From Macrothele yani (lineage: Eukaryota > Arthropoda > Arachnida > Araneae > Macrothelidae), in NCBI GenBank assembly GCA_039090855.1, contig CM077025.1, positions 98,312,489 through 98,376,488 of the forward strand: 64,000 bases of DNA, given 5' to 3'. Numbering within the stretch: the stretch's first letter is position 1; every line of letters begins with the position of its first letter. The notes under the pieces are model-generated. The model had not been told where the DNA came from. It searched no databases and worked only from the letters and a program-made list of their open reading frames with translations. A program made the position numbers and the translations under genes. Below are positions 19,104 to 29,530 of the stretch, one piece after another.

Positions 19104-20999
19104 GGCAACTGTTTTCAAAATAATGAACAGTGTCGAGCTGGGCCACGCCGAGCCTTTTAAGTTTAGCACACACCACCCTGAGCGGAACTTGTTTGGGTAT
19201 ACTACCTTACGGTTTGCTAGGTTTTCCGCTTTCACGTTATCGTTTTCCAATTCCAAATTTCCAATAAAATTGGGATATTAAATTAAACGCCCCAAACTCC
19301 ATCTTTCCTTGTGGTCCAGTTCTGTGAGTGTAAAAAAAAAAAAGTAATAAATAAAATAAAATAATGTGAAAAAAAATTCTACAAGGAAGTGACCCCTGTT
19401 ACAACCCCCCCACCCGCGCGCTGTCGGCGCCCATGATCAAGGCCTGTGGCAAGAAGAGTTGGCATTAGAATTCCTTTGAACAAAATTGCACATGCAAGAG
19501 TGGTGTGCATGTGAATGAGCTCGCACTGGAAATGTTCCGCCTCCTCGATTTTCGTGATCTTGTTCTCGAGGGCTGAGACAACAGAACAAATTCGCTGCAC
19601 ATTTCTATCGGATGCTGACTGGATTGTGGGAATGCAAAATATGTTTGAGAAAGTGCCGAAAGTTTAGCAAAAAAACAAGGTAGCTTCTTCCCTCCTCCAG
19701 GTGTATGAGTCCCAAAAGGAGGAGAGCGCATCGGTTTTTGCTCCTAATGGAATGTCATGTCTGTATTTGTCTCCTTTCTTTCTCTATCTCTCTCTCACTC
19801 TCTTCCTATTTCCAGTGTGCCTCCCCGAAGACCTTCCCTCGGGGAGTTTCCCTTGGCGAGGGACATCCTCACTGGATTAATCAGATGAGAGTTGTGCGGA
19901 TATATCCCCCTTTCCCGTGCGCCAAAAAGCAAACACATGCCCAGGAGACCGAGAATCGGTTATGTTTTCATCAGTGGATCTGCTAGTACCCTGCATCTCC
20001 TTCGTTCTGTTTTCTACGTCTCCGCTTACATCTCAAAGTCACGAAATGAGGTAAAAACACAAAAGTAATAATCATGAGGTCTTCTAGGAAAACACTGCGT
20101 GGGTATATGCAGATAGATGGATGCGACGAGGTCCACGCGGTAAATGAAATATTCGGAGAGACACGGTGAAGCTACACAGGTGCATGCATGTCTCGGGAAA
20201 CATTGAAATCGGCCTCCCGTTTTACCCTTTTTCCCTTATGCATATCTATTTCATCAATCATACTTTTTGATTCTTTTTTCGGTTTCAATTTCGTGAACAA
20301 ACATTCGAGATAGGCACTCACTTGACTTTAGGTCGGGAGAAATGGTGGCCTCTCATGTTGTTTAGTAATTTCATATTGATTTTACTTTCTTCGCAGAATA
20401 ATTTTGATTCGACTTCGTCGCTGGCGGTTTTACTTACGGCGAATATATAATGTTTTTCTTTTAATGTCTTTTTTTTTCTTTTCGTTTTTCTTTTCCTCTT
20501 CATAACATCTCTCCGGTAAATTTAATGGGAGTTTCGAGATATTTCGAATGAAATCAGGGAAGCCTGCAGCGGAATCTGCATGCGAAATACTCTTTGCATA
20601 AGAAATGTTACAAAATGCTTTTATCTTTGCGATTGGTAACGAATGTGAAAATTACGCGTCTGCTTTTCTGTTCTTACGTTTTTGAAGGCTGGGGAAATTG
20701 AGATTCATTTACGTAATCACAGTTTGCTAATTCATTTCTCATCTACATCATGCGTAAATATTATGATCTACCGGAGATTTATTTATTTATATTTAGCGCA
20801 ATAATCATAAAACTTGTTCTATTTTTTTAACCAGTTTCTAGCAGCACCATGAAAGATCACAGCTTTCTTTTTTTAGCAGCAAATTAAATTGCTGCTAAAT
20901 TTAGACATAAAACAGTTGAAGCCACATCTCCATATAAGCTCTTGTCGTATGTCAGCAGAAAAGTAAACTACTGGAAGTGAAAAGAAACATTAATCTTAT
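19104..20999. other. unassigned region
   Basis: It contains an A-rich run at 19330-19375, a CT-rich stretch at 19775-19810 and a T/C-rich stretch at 20455-20500. Short open frames lack recognisable motifs. No element ends are seen. Confidence 0.5.
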
Positions 21000-21002
21000 C
21001 CC

Positions 21003-21885
21003 ACCATAATTAAGCTATTGGTATGTCAACTTATCCACCGTAAGTACTTTTTCAGCACATGCTCTAACCACCACCGCCAGTAAGCTCTCAACACACGTTG
21101 TCACTTCATTCCACTGTAAGATCCCGGCTCATACTCTTACCTCATCCCACCATAAGTAAGCTCCTGGAACATACAGTTACCTCGTTCCACTGTAATTAAG
21201 CTTTTGGCACCTACTGTCAGCTTGTACCATCGTAAGTTCTCAGCACATGCTGTCACCACCACCGCCAGTGAGCTCTCAACACATGTTGTCACTTCATCCC
21301 ATCGTAAGCTCCCGGCTCATACTCTCAATTCACCCCACCATAAGTAAGCGCTCGGCACATGCCATTACCTCATCCCACCATAAGTATCATGCATCCCGCC
21401 ACAAGTATCATGCATCCCACCATAAGTAATCTACTGTCACATACTGTCACCTCATACCACCACAGGTAAACCTTCGGCCCACGTATACTGTCACTGCATC
21501 CCACACTAAGAAAACGCTCGGCGCGTACCTTTACGTCATCCCTCCATAAGTAAGCTATCAGCACATACTTTAACTTCATCCCAGAGTTACAAAGTTCTCG
21601 GCACATGTTGTCAATTCATTCCGGCGTAAGTAAGCTTTCGGCACATACTATCACCGCATTTCAACGGAAGAAAGTTCTCTGCAAATGCTATCAATTCATT
21701 CAACTGTAAGTAAGCTCTCGGTACATGCCGTCATCTCGTATCGCCATAAGTGAGCTCTTGGCACAAACTGTTACTTCATCCACTATCAGTAAGCTCTCGG
21801 CACAAACTGTCACTTCATCCTCCATTAGTAAGTTATCAGCACATACTGTCACCACATCCCAGCGGAACAAAGCTCTCGGCTGAAT
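21003..21885. repeat. ~46-bp minisatellite, about 19 diverged units
   Basis: The unit is approximately AAGTAAGCTCTCGGCACATA then CTGTCACCTCATCCCACCAT. Units vary by substitutions and small indels. A higher-order repeat is visible: the variant ACCACCACCGCCAGT occurs at about 21069 and 21253, four units apart, each followed by the same TTGTCACTTCAT and TCCCGGCTCATACTCT variants. Frames through it are not genes. Confidence 0.85.
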
Positions 21886-22094
21886 TCTGAGAACACTTCA
21901 ATACCATCAGCATGTGCAACCAAAAAGGAAAGTACCGTGTGCGACAAAAAGTACATTTGGATGTGTTGATTAAACATACAACCCCTGCTATCTTCAGTAG
22001 TGTAGCACTTCCAGAAAAATTACAGAGAAAAACCTTACAAATCTGTTCCCCTCTTTCCTATGATGCTAAAGTTAAAAGCCGATATGCAAGAGTT
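21886..22094 (+). other. short unassigned open frame
   Basis: A 75-codon frame (21912-22139) runs from here into the tRNA-like repeat. The part before the repeat (MCNQKGKYRVRQKVHLDVLI) matches nothing I recognise. Probably chance, or an unidentified element fragment. Confidence 0.3.
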
Positions 22095-22670
22095 GTGACG
22101 TACCTGCCAGCAGGACGCACACGACATAAAGGCAGATAGGAATCAGAATGAACGTCTGCGTAGCTCAGTTGGTTGAGCGACTTGTTCCGGAATAAGCGGA
22201 CTCGGGTTCGAATCCCGGCGTAGACCAAAAATGACGGAGAAATTTACTTCGTTATAATGGCGCCCGAACTATCCGGATGACCCGACCGTTCAAAATCTCG
22301 CAATGGTGTGATGTTATTTCCACACCGCGAGATAGGAAAAATCAGAGAATCCCTTCTCCAGTGCTTCGAAAAATAAATGTGTGTGACGTTGCATTCCACA
22401 CACCAGATTGACTGGGAGTTCTCAAGTGCACGTTCTACAGTGGATGGCTGCCTGTAACGATTCATGATCACGGCTGACCCGTGGGCCATGCCCCGGCCCT
22501 CTTTCGGGGGGGGGGAAGGGAGATGTGACGTACCTGCCAGCAGGACGCACACGACATAAAGGCAGATAGGAATCAGAATGAACGTCTGCGTAGCTCAGTT
22601 GGTAGAGCGACTTGTTCCGGAATAAGCGTAGACCAAAAATGACTGAGAAATTTACTTCGTTATAGAGTTT
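22095..22670 (+). repeat. tandem tRNA-like repeat (family B), one full unit plus partial second
   Basis: Two head-to-tail units start GTGACGTACCTGCCAGCAGG at 22095 and 22525, a period of 430 bp. The first has an entire tRNA-like segment 22154-22226. The second has a copy (22584-22634) with an exact 22-nt loss removing the B-box, and stops at about 22665. It is the plus-strand counterpart of the repeat at 1-449, with the same unit length within a few bases. Confidence 0.85.
22154..22226 (+). repeat. tRNA-like head of family B repeat
   Basis: Same 73-nt structure as at 318-390: acceptor-like GTCTGCG/CGTAGAC, D-arm GCTCAGTTGGTTGAGC, B-box GGTTCGAATCC. Three differences from the first copy are visible, including GGTAGAGC to GGTTGAGC. 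No 3' CCA is encoded. Confidence 0.75.
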
Positions 22671-23558
22671 TATGCAATAGGCCACTGGTTCATCAGTTTG
22701 AGTTTCGGTTTCTCAGTCAAGATGCGTAGATTCGAGCATCAGTGAGTTAAAAGTTCGACCCGATTTGAGCTAATTATGGTCTTGGGCCTCCATCCAGTGT
22801 GAAACGCGCGACAGGGTCAACTAGGGTACAACGATGACGTGCATGTGGCCCGGAGCTACATTGCATTATCAGGTAGGTAGAGAATGGAGGTCGATAAACG
22901 TGTTGTTCTCGTGCTGCTACGCCATTTTTGGAAAAAAAGGGTTAAACGCAGCAACAGCAGCAGCAATGAGAGAAATTTGTGCAGTTGAAGGCGAGGAAAC
23001 AGTGGTGGACAGCATCACTGCATGAAAGTGGTTCCTTCGGTTTAATGCTGGAACACCAATCTCGAAGACAAGCCGAGGTCAGGACGTTCAACGACCACCA
23101 ACATTGAAGCCTTGTTCAAAGCTGTGACAGCGAACCCAGGTACACGACAATTGCAGCTGAGGTGAGGTCTTTATAATCCACCGTCGTTTCGTCACCAGCG
23201 CCAGCCAGCGAATGGTTTCCCATGCACTGTCACCCCAGCAAGTAAAACAGTGTGTCGCTCTCTGTCGAAGATCTTCAGGTGTGTAGCGCAGGACGATAGG
23301 TTTTGGCGTCGTATCATCACAGGTGATGAAAAGTGAATATTCCTCGATTATCCTACTGAAAGAATAGCCTATAGTGCAAAGAGAACGATTCATGTGGAAA
23401 GCCATGCTGAGCGTTTAGCGGAATTATGAGTCTCCTTAGAACTAGTCCCAGATCATCAGCCTGTGGACGGGAACCTCTATATCGAACAACTGCAGCAGGT
23501 CCGTGATGATCTTTGCCAACACTACTCAGTGCTTAGCAATAAGAAACGGGGGTTACTA

Positions 23559-25101
23559 CACTGGCGTGCAAAAATTAACGACGAGACGGTTTTTCGAATG
23601 TAACGTCGTGCAGAAGTGCTCACATTGACTCAAATCATACCATATGATCCCCAAGATGTAAGAATATGGGACAAGTGAGCAAAACCGTCCCAACAAGGAA
23701 TCCAAAGGATACAAAGGCACTTTATTGAAAAGGTAACCTCAAGCACAACTGGAGAGAAGACAGAAACGTCCATGTGATAGGCGGCTGCCAAGAAAAATCC
23801 CGTCCTTAGTAGGGGATATGATCACCCCTGACTACGTAGCAGGATTTACAACATCTGTTCATGCTGAGGACGAGGTTGTCAAGGAACTGTTGAGGCATCT
23901 CGGTCCATTCCTCTTGTAGCGCCAATCGCAGCTGCGGAATCGTTGCTGGCGGCTGGTGACGTGCTGTCAAGCGTCCCCCGAGAAGGTCCCACACGTGTTC
24001 GATTGGATTTAGGTCCGGGGACCTTGCGGGTCAATCCATGCGTTGAATATCTTCACTCTCCAACAGCTCTGCGACAGCCACTGTACAATGAGGTGTAGCG
24101 TTGTCGTCCATGAAGAGGAACTCGGGACCCACAGCACTTCTAAACAGACGCACGTGAGGCAGGGGAACCTTGGTAAAATAGCGTACACCAGTGACTGAAC
24201 CTCCTTGGAAGATGTGGAGGTCAGTACGGCTACCAAGCATGATACCACACTAAACGAGAACTCCGCCACCTCCAAACCGGTCCCTTTCGAAGATGTTGGA
24301 GGTATGATTGCGTGTACCTTGCTCTCTCCAGATGTGTATACATCCAGAATCGCTCGTCAGACTAAATCGGCTCTCATCCGTAAAGAGAACTCGACCCCAT
24401 TGCTGATGTGTCCAGTTCTTGTGCTCCTGGCACCACAGAAACCGCCGTATCCGGTGAGCAGGCGTTAATGGAACACACCGTACTGGTCGTCGTGCAAATA
24501 GACCACATTTGTGCAGCCTCCTGGTCACGGTAAAACGCAATAACGGACGTCCAGTTGTCTGTTGTATGTGCCTTGCAATTTCTCCCGATGTCTGCCGTCT
24601 GTCTCTTCTCGCCTGTAGGACAACATACCGGTTGTCCGCCGCCGTGGCTGCTCGTAGACGACCACTGCTAAACTCTCGGACAGCTGTTCTTGTCGTTTGA
24701 AATGCTCTCCAAGCTCGTGAAACGATGCTGTGAGCGATCCCGAACTCCTCGGTCGCACTAGTCACACTTCGACCTTCTTCCAACTTCCCAATGACGCGAC
24801 CTCGGGTAAAGTCATCCAGATGTCGTCTACTGGATTGCCTGTTGGCCATATCACACGGTGACAGCAACTCGACGTTATTCAAGCCGTGCAATAGCTTTCA
24901 CCGAATTGCTGAGAGTACACCGCCCGTGTGTTTTATACACTTCCGACACTCCCCCCCCCCCCCGTCATGCTGCATATATGCGCATGCCCTACCGTACCGG
25001 ACCCTAATCTATCTCCTGAGTGGTCTCTCGGTCCGTTCTTCCTGCTCGTTACGCTGTTATGCTAATTTCTCCTCTTCGTCCTTGATTTTTGCACACCAGT
25101 G
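23559..25101 (-). mobile_element. Tc1-like transposon E
   Basis: The ends are CACTGGCGTGCAAAAATTAA and the right-hand complement closing ...TTTTGCACACCAGTG, flanked by TA (23557-23558, 25102-25103). It inserted into a mariner element. The gene reads on the minus strand. A C-run lies at 24951-24963 near the right end. Confidence 0.92.
23806..24849 (-). pseudogene. Tc1-like transposase (DD34E), two nonsense codons
   Basis: A 347-residue frame runs from MANRQSSRRHLDDFTRGRVI at 24849 to GDHIPY and the stop at 23806. It has no frameshift. Two stops interrupt it, both at tryptophan codons: TAG in GGVLV-stop-CGIML (24250-24252) and TGA in RMD-stop-PARSPD (about 24030). The catalytic residues are kept: FTDESRFSL, FMDDNATPH and [12 protein letters not shown], with 34 residues between the last two. 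Two changes from an open gene, it is a young copy. Confidence 0.92.
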
Positions 25102-25334
25102 TACAAGTAGATATTACCTTGAATCACACATCCAGATTGTTTCGCTTAAAAACTACAGAAATCGGAAGTGTTTGAGATCTTACCCCCATCCTTCAAACAG
25201 TGACACCCCATTTCGCTCCATGACCCATTTCCTACAAGGACTACACTTCGCTTCAGCGGTGAATGTGGAATCTGGCATCAGAGAGTTCCTGTCCTTGAAA
25301 CCTGCCAAGTGCTACCACCGTGGGTTTGTGGTAT

Positions 25335-25475
25335 GAGCCGTTGTGTAAACAACGGCTCAATGGGTATGGGCATGGTATGGGTACGGCTCAATGGGTATGG
25401 GCATGGTATGGGTACGGCTCAATGGGTATGAGCCGTTGTGTAAACAATGGGTAAACAACGGCTCATACTTTACTC
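25335..25475. repeat. short 36-bp tandem repeat
   Basis: ACGGCTCAATGGGTATGGGC and ATGGTATGGGT repeat about twice, followed by partial and inverted pieces (GAGCCGTTGTGTAAACAA with its complement nearby). A small local expansion in former mariner flank. Confidence 0.75.
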
Positions 25476-25649
25476 AATGAGATGAGCGTGAATGACTTTC
25501 TTGCATCATTAAACTTTTTAGCTGCAAACTGGACTAACATTTGACATACCTGGGCAAAGCATATGTATTGCTTTGTTATTTTTTATTCTCGTTCATTCAC
25601 TGTACTTGAGCCAGTACAACCCTAAATTGATTGCAATGGATGACACCAA

Positions 25650-26881
25650 CACTACATTGACAAAAGCAACCGGTCACCTAGAAGAGAAACACAACATAGC
25701 ATTTATTGACATACATTAATACGGTGTCTGCCCACTTTTGGCTTTATTGCATGCACTGACCCTTCGAGACATGCTTTCAACAAGGTTTTGGAACACAGCA
25801 ATAGGTGTGCGCTTCCATTCAGTACATAATGCTGCCGCTAACTGTTGCTTAGTAGTAGGCCTTGATTCCAAACTTCTTATGCGGCGCTCTAATTCATCCC
25901 ATAGGTGCTCTATAGAATTAAGATCAGGTCTCTGTGCTGGCCAGTCCACATGCGATACGGAATTATCGTCAAACCACGTAACAGTCCTTGCTTTATGGCT
26001 CGGTGCATTATCCTGCTGGTACCAACAAGGCTCGGTTCCATAATAATGCCACAGAGTTGGTAGGGCATAATTGTTCAGAATATCGAGGTAGACGTGCTGA
26101 TTAACAGGTTTGTCCACGATAACCAATGGGCCGGAACCACACCACGAGAAACACTCCCACACGAGTACACTGCCAGCTTCAAACTTGACCGTAAGAACAG
26201 TACACTGTGGAAAATAGCGTTCCCCCAGCTGCCGCCATAGCCACACGCGGCCATCATACTAATGGATCATGTATCTGGATTCATCATCTATGTTTCCATT
26301 GATCTACGGTCCACGAAAAATGTTCTTTACACCATGCTAAACGACCAGTAGCATTCCGAGTGGAGATGAAAGGCTTATGAGCAGCCGTATGACCACGGTA
26401 ACCTATGGAATGAAGTTCACTGCGAATGGTACGTGTACATACCGAGGTTCCAGCATTTTTACTCACCTGTACATTGAGGTCTTGTGCAGTACTCCTTCGA
26501 TTAGCTGTAACGATTCTCCTCAGGCTTCGATGTCATCTATCACTGATTTTCTTCGGTCTGCCGGTACGTTTTGCTGCTTCAGGCACGCCATTAGTCTTCC
26601 ACTTATTCAGTACATCCAAAACAGTTTACTTGGGTATGTTTAAACGCCTCTCGGTTTCTCTTATGGACAACCCACTAATATAACACCCAACAATCTTTCC
26701 TTTCTCAAAGTCAGTTCTCTCCCACCGCGACATTTTCACTCAACCTCACAGTGCGATATGATCGTGGTCAGCTGCAGACTGGATTTTATACCGTTTGCGG
26801 CTGTACCGCGCATCTTAACAACGCAGCGGATCCATTCATTTGCTTTTGAAGGGGTGTTCGGTGACTTTTGTCAATATAGTG
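25650..26881 (-). mobile_element. Tc1-like transposon A, copy 2
   Basis: The ends are CACTACATTGACAAAAGCAA and ...TGACTTTTGTCAATATAGTG, with TA at 26882-26883. The left TA is eroded. It is 1232 bp and includes the transposase start that copy 1 has lost. Confidence 0.9.
25716..26733 (-). pseudogene. Tc1-like transposase pseudogene (DD34E)
   Basis: It starts MSRWERTDFEKGKIVGCYIS at 26733, then a TAA in the first DNA-binding helix. The 26466-26284 block reads VCTRTIRSELHSIGYRGHTA and LAWCKEHFSWTVDQWKHR. The catalytic first aspartate region is broken. The 26246-25716 block carries CFSWCGSGPLV, YQQDNAPSHKAR and RPDLNSIEHLWDELERRI to the end. A one-codon loss (ARTVTWFDD against ARTVTAWFDD in copy 1) shortens the distance between the last two catalytic residues to 33. 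Several stops and frameshifts mark an older copy than transposons C, D and E. Confidence 0.9.
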
Positions 26882-26978
26882 TATATCCCTAGGGTCGCTT
26901 TAAATTTTCGAAGTGTTGGAATCCATGTAGAAGTCATGATATCGAATAGTGTTGCAATCCATGATGTCGATTAATGTA

Positions 26979-27058
26979 GATGAATGTAGACTTTAGCCGT
27001 AGTTGCACGATGACGCAATTGTGTCATCGTGCAGCTACGGCTAAAGTCTACGTTCATC
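26979..27058. repeat. near-perfect palindrome with 36-bp arms
   Basis: The left arm 26979-27014 and right arm 27023-27058 are reverse complements with two mismatches. They share ACTTTAGCCGTAGTTGCACG against its complement and are separated by GCAATTGT. Not flanked by recognisable transposon ends. Could extrude as a cruciform or make a small hairpin RNA. Confidence 0.85.
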
Positions 27059-27383
27059 TATATACTGCACGAAAATAATCTTCCTATTCCATGATGTCGA
27101 ATATGCAATCCTGATGTCCAATATACTTCATGCTTGTTTTCATCATGTTCCTGGGTGGGAGGAGGTGAAACCAATTGTCTCAACTGCATCGGGACGAAAA
27201 TAGGTGTGTAATCATTACAACAGGGGAATCCTTTGCTGATTATAACCAAACTCTCCGTAAACAGCAGAGATGATCTCGTGTATGGTGTCACCAGAATATT
27301 GGTTTCTTCCCGAACAGGGTTATGCGTTCCTTCGCCTATCCTTCGTGCTATGAGGTCTTGCTTGATCCATTTTTGACATCGTA
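27059..27383. other. unassigned region
   Basis: A 112-codon minus-strand frame (27058-27396) has no motif I recognise. It overlaps the end of the Tc1-like element and is probably chance. Confidence 0.4.
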
Positions 27384-28923
27384 CACTGCTGGACAATTGC
27401 TAAGGACGGATCATAAACGGCTATATAGCGCATGAAAAAGTAAGTGTGGTTGGATGCCAAGTGAAATGAAATAATGTCAGAATGCCAGGACATTACAAGA
27501 AAGACAATTTATTGTGCTCTGAAATCCAGAAGGCTTTGAACGTGTTCAAGGGACAAACAGGCCATTTTGTGCAGAATACGTAAACGTGAAAAAAATGCAA
27601 TTACCGTCCGCAGGCGTTCCGGCGTAAGATGTCAATAGGGGATATGGCCACCCTGGAGGGCGATGCAAGATTCCACACGTCGTGTCATGCTTTGCACAAC
27701 ATTGTCAAGCAGCTGTTGGGGTAATTTATCCCATTCCTCTGTCAGTGCACGGATGAGGGTGTCCTTGTTTATTGGAGGGCATTGGCGACCAGCAAGACTC
27801 CTCTCCAAAGCATCCCACATATTTTCAATGGGATTCAGATCTGGAGAACGAGCTGGCCATATGAGGCGTTGAATATCCTCGCACTCAAGACACTCCTGGA
27901 CAGCAACTGTTCGATGACATGTTGCGTTGTCGTCCATGAAAATGAATCTATCACCGACAGCACCACGGAACATGCGAACATGAGGTAGCAGAACATCATT
28001 AATGTATCGTTGGACAGTCATAGTCCCAGTTGGAAGCACATAGAGGGACGTACGGCTATTGATCATGATGCCAGCCCATACCATGACACTACATGTCGGA
28101 TATCGGTCCCTTTCCTGTATGTTTGCTGGACAATATGCAGTACCACTATCACGCCAGATCAGTTGTCGTCGACAATCAGACGATAGACTGTATCTACTCG
28201 CATCTGAGAAGAGGACAGCAGACCAGTCGTTATCAGTCCAATTGCGATGTTGATGGCACCATTGCAAACGGGCGGTACGGTGACGTCTGGATAATGGGAT
28301 GCACACAACAGGACGGCGGGCGTATAGTCCTCCTTCATGCAAACGTCTGGCGACAGTTTTTCAGGAGATCCGCTTGCCAGTAGCAGCCATAAACTGATTT
28401 GCTACCTCACTAGCTGTGCTGCGCCGGTGTCTTTTTGTTGATAGCACTATGTACCGATCTTCTGCAGGTGTCGTACTGCGAACACGACCTCCCCCATGAC
28501 GTTTGCTACACTCTCCATTTGTTTGAAATGATTTCCAAAGCCTTGAAACAACACTGTGGCTGACGTCGAACTCCCTGGCAACATCTGTTATTTTTCGCCC
28601 TTCTTTAATCTTGCCAATAATACGGCCACGCTTAAAATCATCTAGGTTATGTCGGGAAGACATACTGAAAATTGCACGTTCGTCAATTGATTCTTTCCCT
28701 TTCAACTTTGCGTTTGAACAACAACGGTCAGTACGCGTCAGATCCTTTATATCTCTTATCAGCGCTATAACGTCACGAACAAGTTCGGCAATCCAAAATT
28801 TGCATACGCACAACACGTCTTACTGTAACCCGCACTTATGCTAATTTCCACATGTTCTTGCCTTCCATTTTATGGTTGCTATCGTTGCTATTGTCATCCG
28901 TCCTTAGCAATTGTCCGGCAGTG
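27384..28923 (-). mobile_element. Tc1-like transposon C, copy 2
   Basis: The ends are CACTGCTGGACAATTGCTAA and ...TTAGCAATTGTCCGGCAGTG, with TA on both sides (27382-27383, 28924-28925). It is 1540 bp, the same as copy 1, and shows only scattered substitutions, so both inserted recently. Confidence 0.92.
27632..28663 (-). pseudogene. Tc1-like transposase (DD34E), single nonsense codon
   Basis: A 343-residue frame runs from MSSRHNLDDFKRGRIIGKIK at 28663 to GGHIPY at 27632, broken only by TGA at 28361-28363, where copy 1 has AGA (GKRIS-R-KTVARR). The first catalytic motif here reads FSDASRYSL instead of FSDESRYSL. This is a change next to the aspartate, not of the aspartate itself. FMDDNATCHR and [12 protein letters not shown] are kept with 34 residues between the last two acids. 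Copies 1 and 2 carry different lesions, so each died independently. Confidence 0.92.
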
Positions 28924-29104
28924 TATTTATGTTCCTTTAATCTTGACCCCAATGAGCGTTGGGTTGATTCTATGTATAATCTGTTAAGCATATCTTCTTC
29001 TAGACTTTTCAGCGGAATGCTATATGCGCCGTATTTGTTATCCTTTGATACCTGGCCACGATCTTATTTTCGGAAATGGGTTGCTTTCATTCCGTGCGAG
29101 CAGT
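28924..29104. other. short unassigned spacer
   Basis: Nothing recognised. Confidence 0.4.
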
Positions 29105-29355
29105 GAACCCCAAACATATATGTCATCGAAAACATTTTTCTGACACAAATCGTGCGGTGCCCATACATCAGGGCGATTCACATAGCCAAACTTTGCCGTT
29201 TTCAATGCTATGGTACCGTTGGATATACAGTGCCTGTTCAACTCAAATCGTGGGTACAAAAAATTGAGGTGATTCTCATATCCAAGCTTTGCCAAATGCA
29301 GTGCCGCTGTACCGTTGGATGTCTGCAGTGTCTGCTCAACTCAAATCGTGCGGTT
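29105..29355 (+). repeat. 98-bp satellite, array 1 (about 2.5 units)
   Basis: CAACTCAAATCGTG occurs at 29239 and 29337, exactly 98 bp apart. Between them lie GTGATTCTCATATCCAAGC, TTTGCCAAATGCAGTG and CCGTTGGATGTCTGCAGTG. The same unit forms the array at 31562-31945. Confidence 0.8.
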
Positions 29356-29374
29356 TTGAAATTCACAAATTTGC

Positions 29375-29500
29375 TGATGGTGGAATTCGAAACCACGCCT
29401 TCTCGCCCTGGAGCCTGTTATTCTACCGACTAAACCACACCGACAGAGTGCATCGCTGCAGATTTGCCGTCTTGACATGCACTTTACCTCTGTTGTAAGT
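29375..29500 (-). repeat. tRNA-like module, family C, copy 3
   Basis: Located between the 98-bp array and the ~150-bp array. On the minus strand it has the tRNA-like head (TCTGTCGGTGTGGTTTAGTC) and a B-box-like GGTTTCGAATTCC, with GCTGCAGATTTGCCGTCTTG on the plus strand as the shared flank. Confidence 0.65.
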
Positions 29501-29530
29501 TACATCATCTCCCCATTATTACTTTTTGGC

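Larger units (their letters stand above)
22884..25345 (+). pseudogene. mariner transposase pseudogene split by a Tc1-like element
   Basis: The left part starts MEVDKRVVLVLLRHFWKKGL at 22884. It continues through WFLRFNAG and SRGQDVQRPP remnants to RDDRFWRRIITGDEK (GDEKW catalytic motif, near 23290-23335, then TGA) and NLYIEQLQQVRDDL near 23470. The right part, after 25102, reads FRSMTHFLQGLHFASAVNVE and AKCYHRG, the mariner C-terminal block. The Tc1-like element at 23559-25101 lies between them, where the second aspartate motif should be. Frames are badly broken. The mariner ends are not identified. Confidence 0.75.

Noticed and set aside
27058..27396. 112-codon minus-strand frame
   Set aside because: No motif, and it extends into the terminal repeat of a Tc1-like element.
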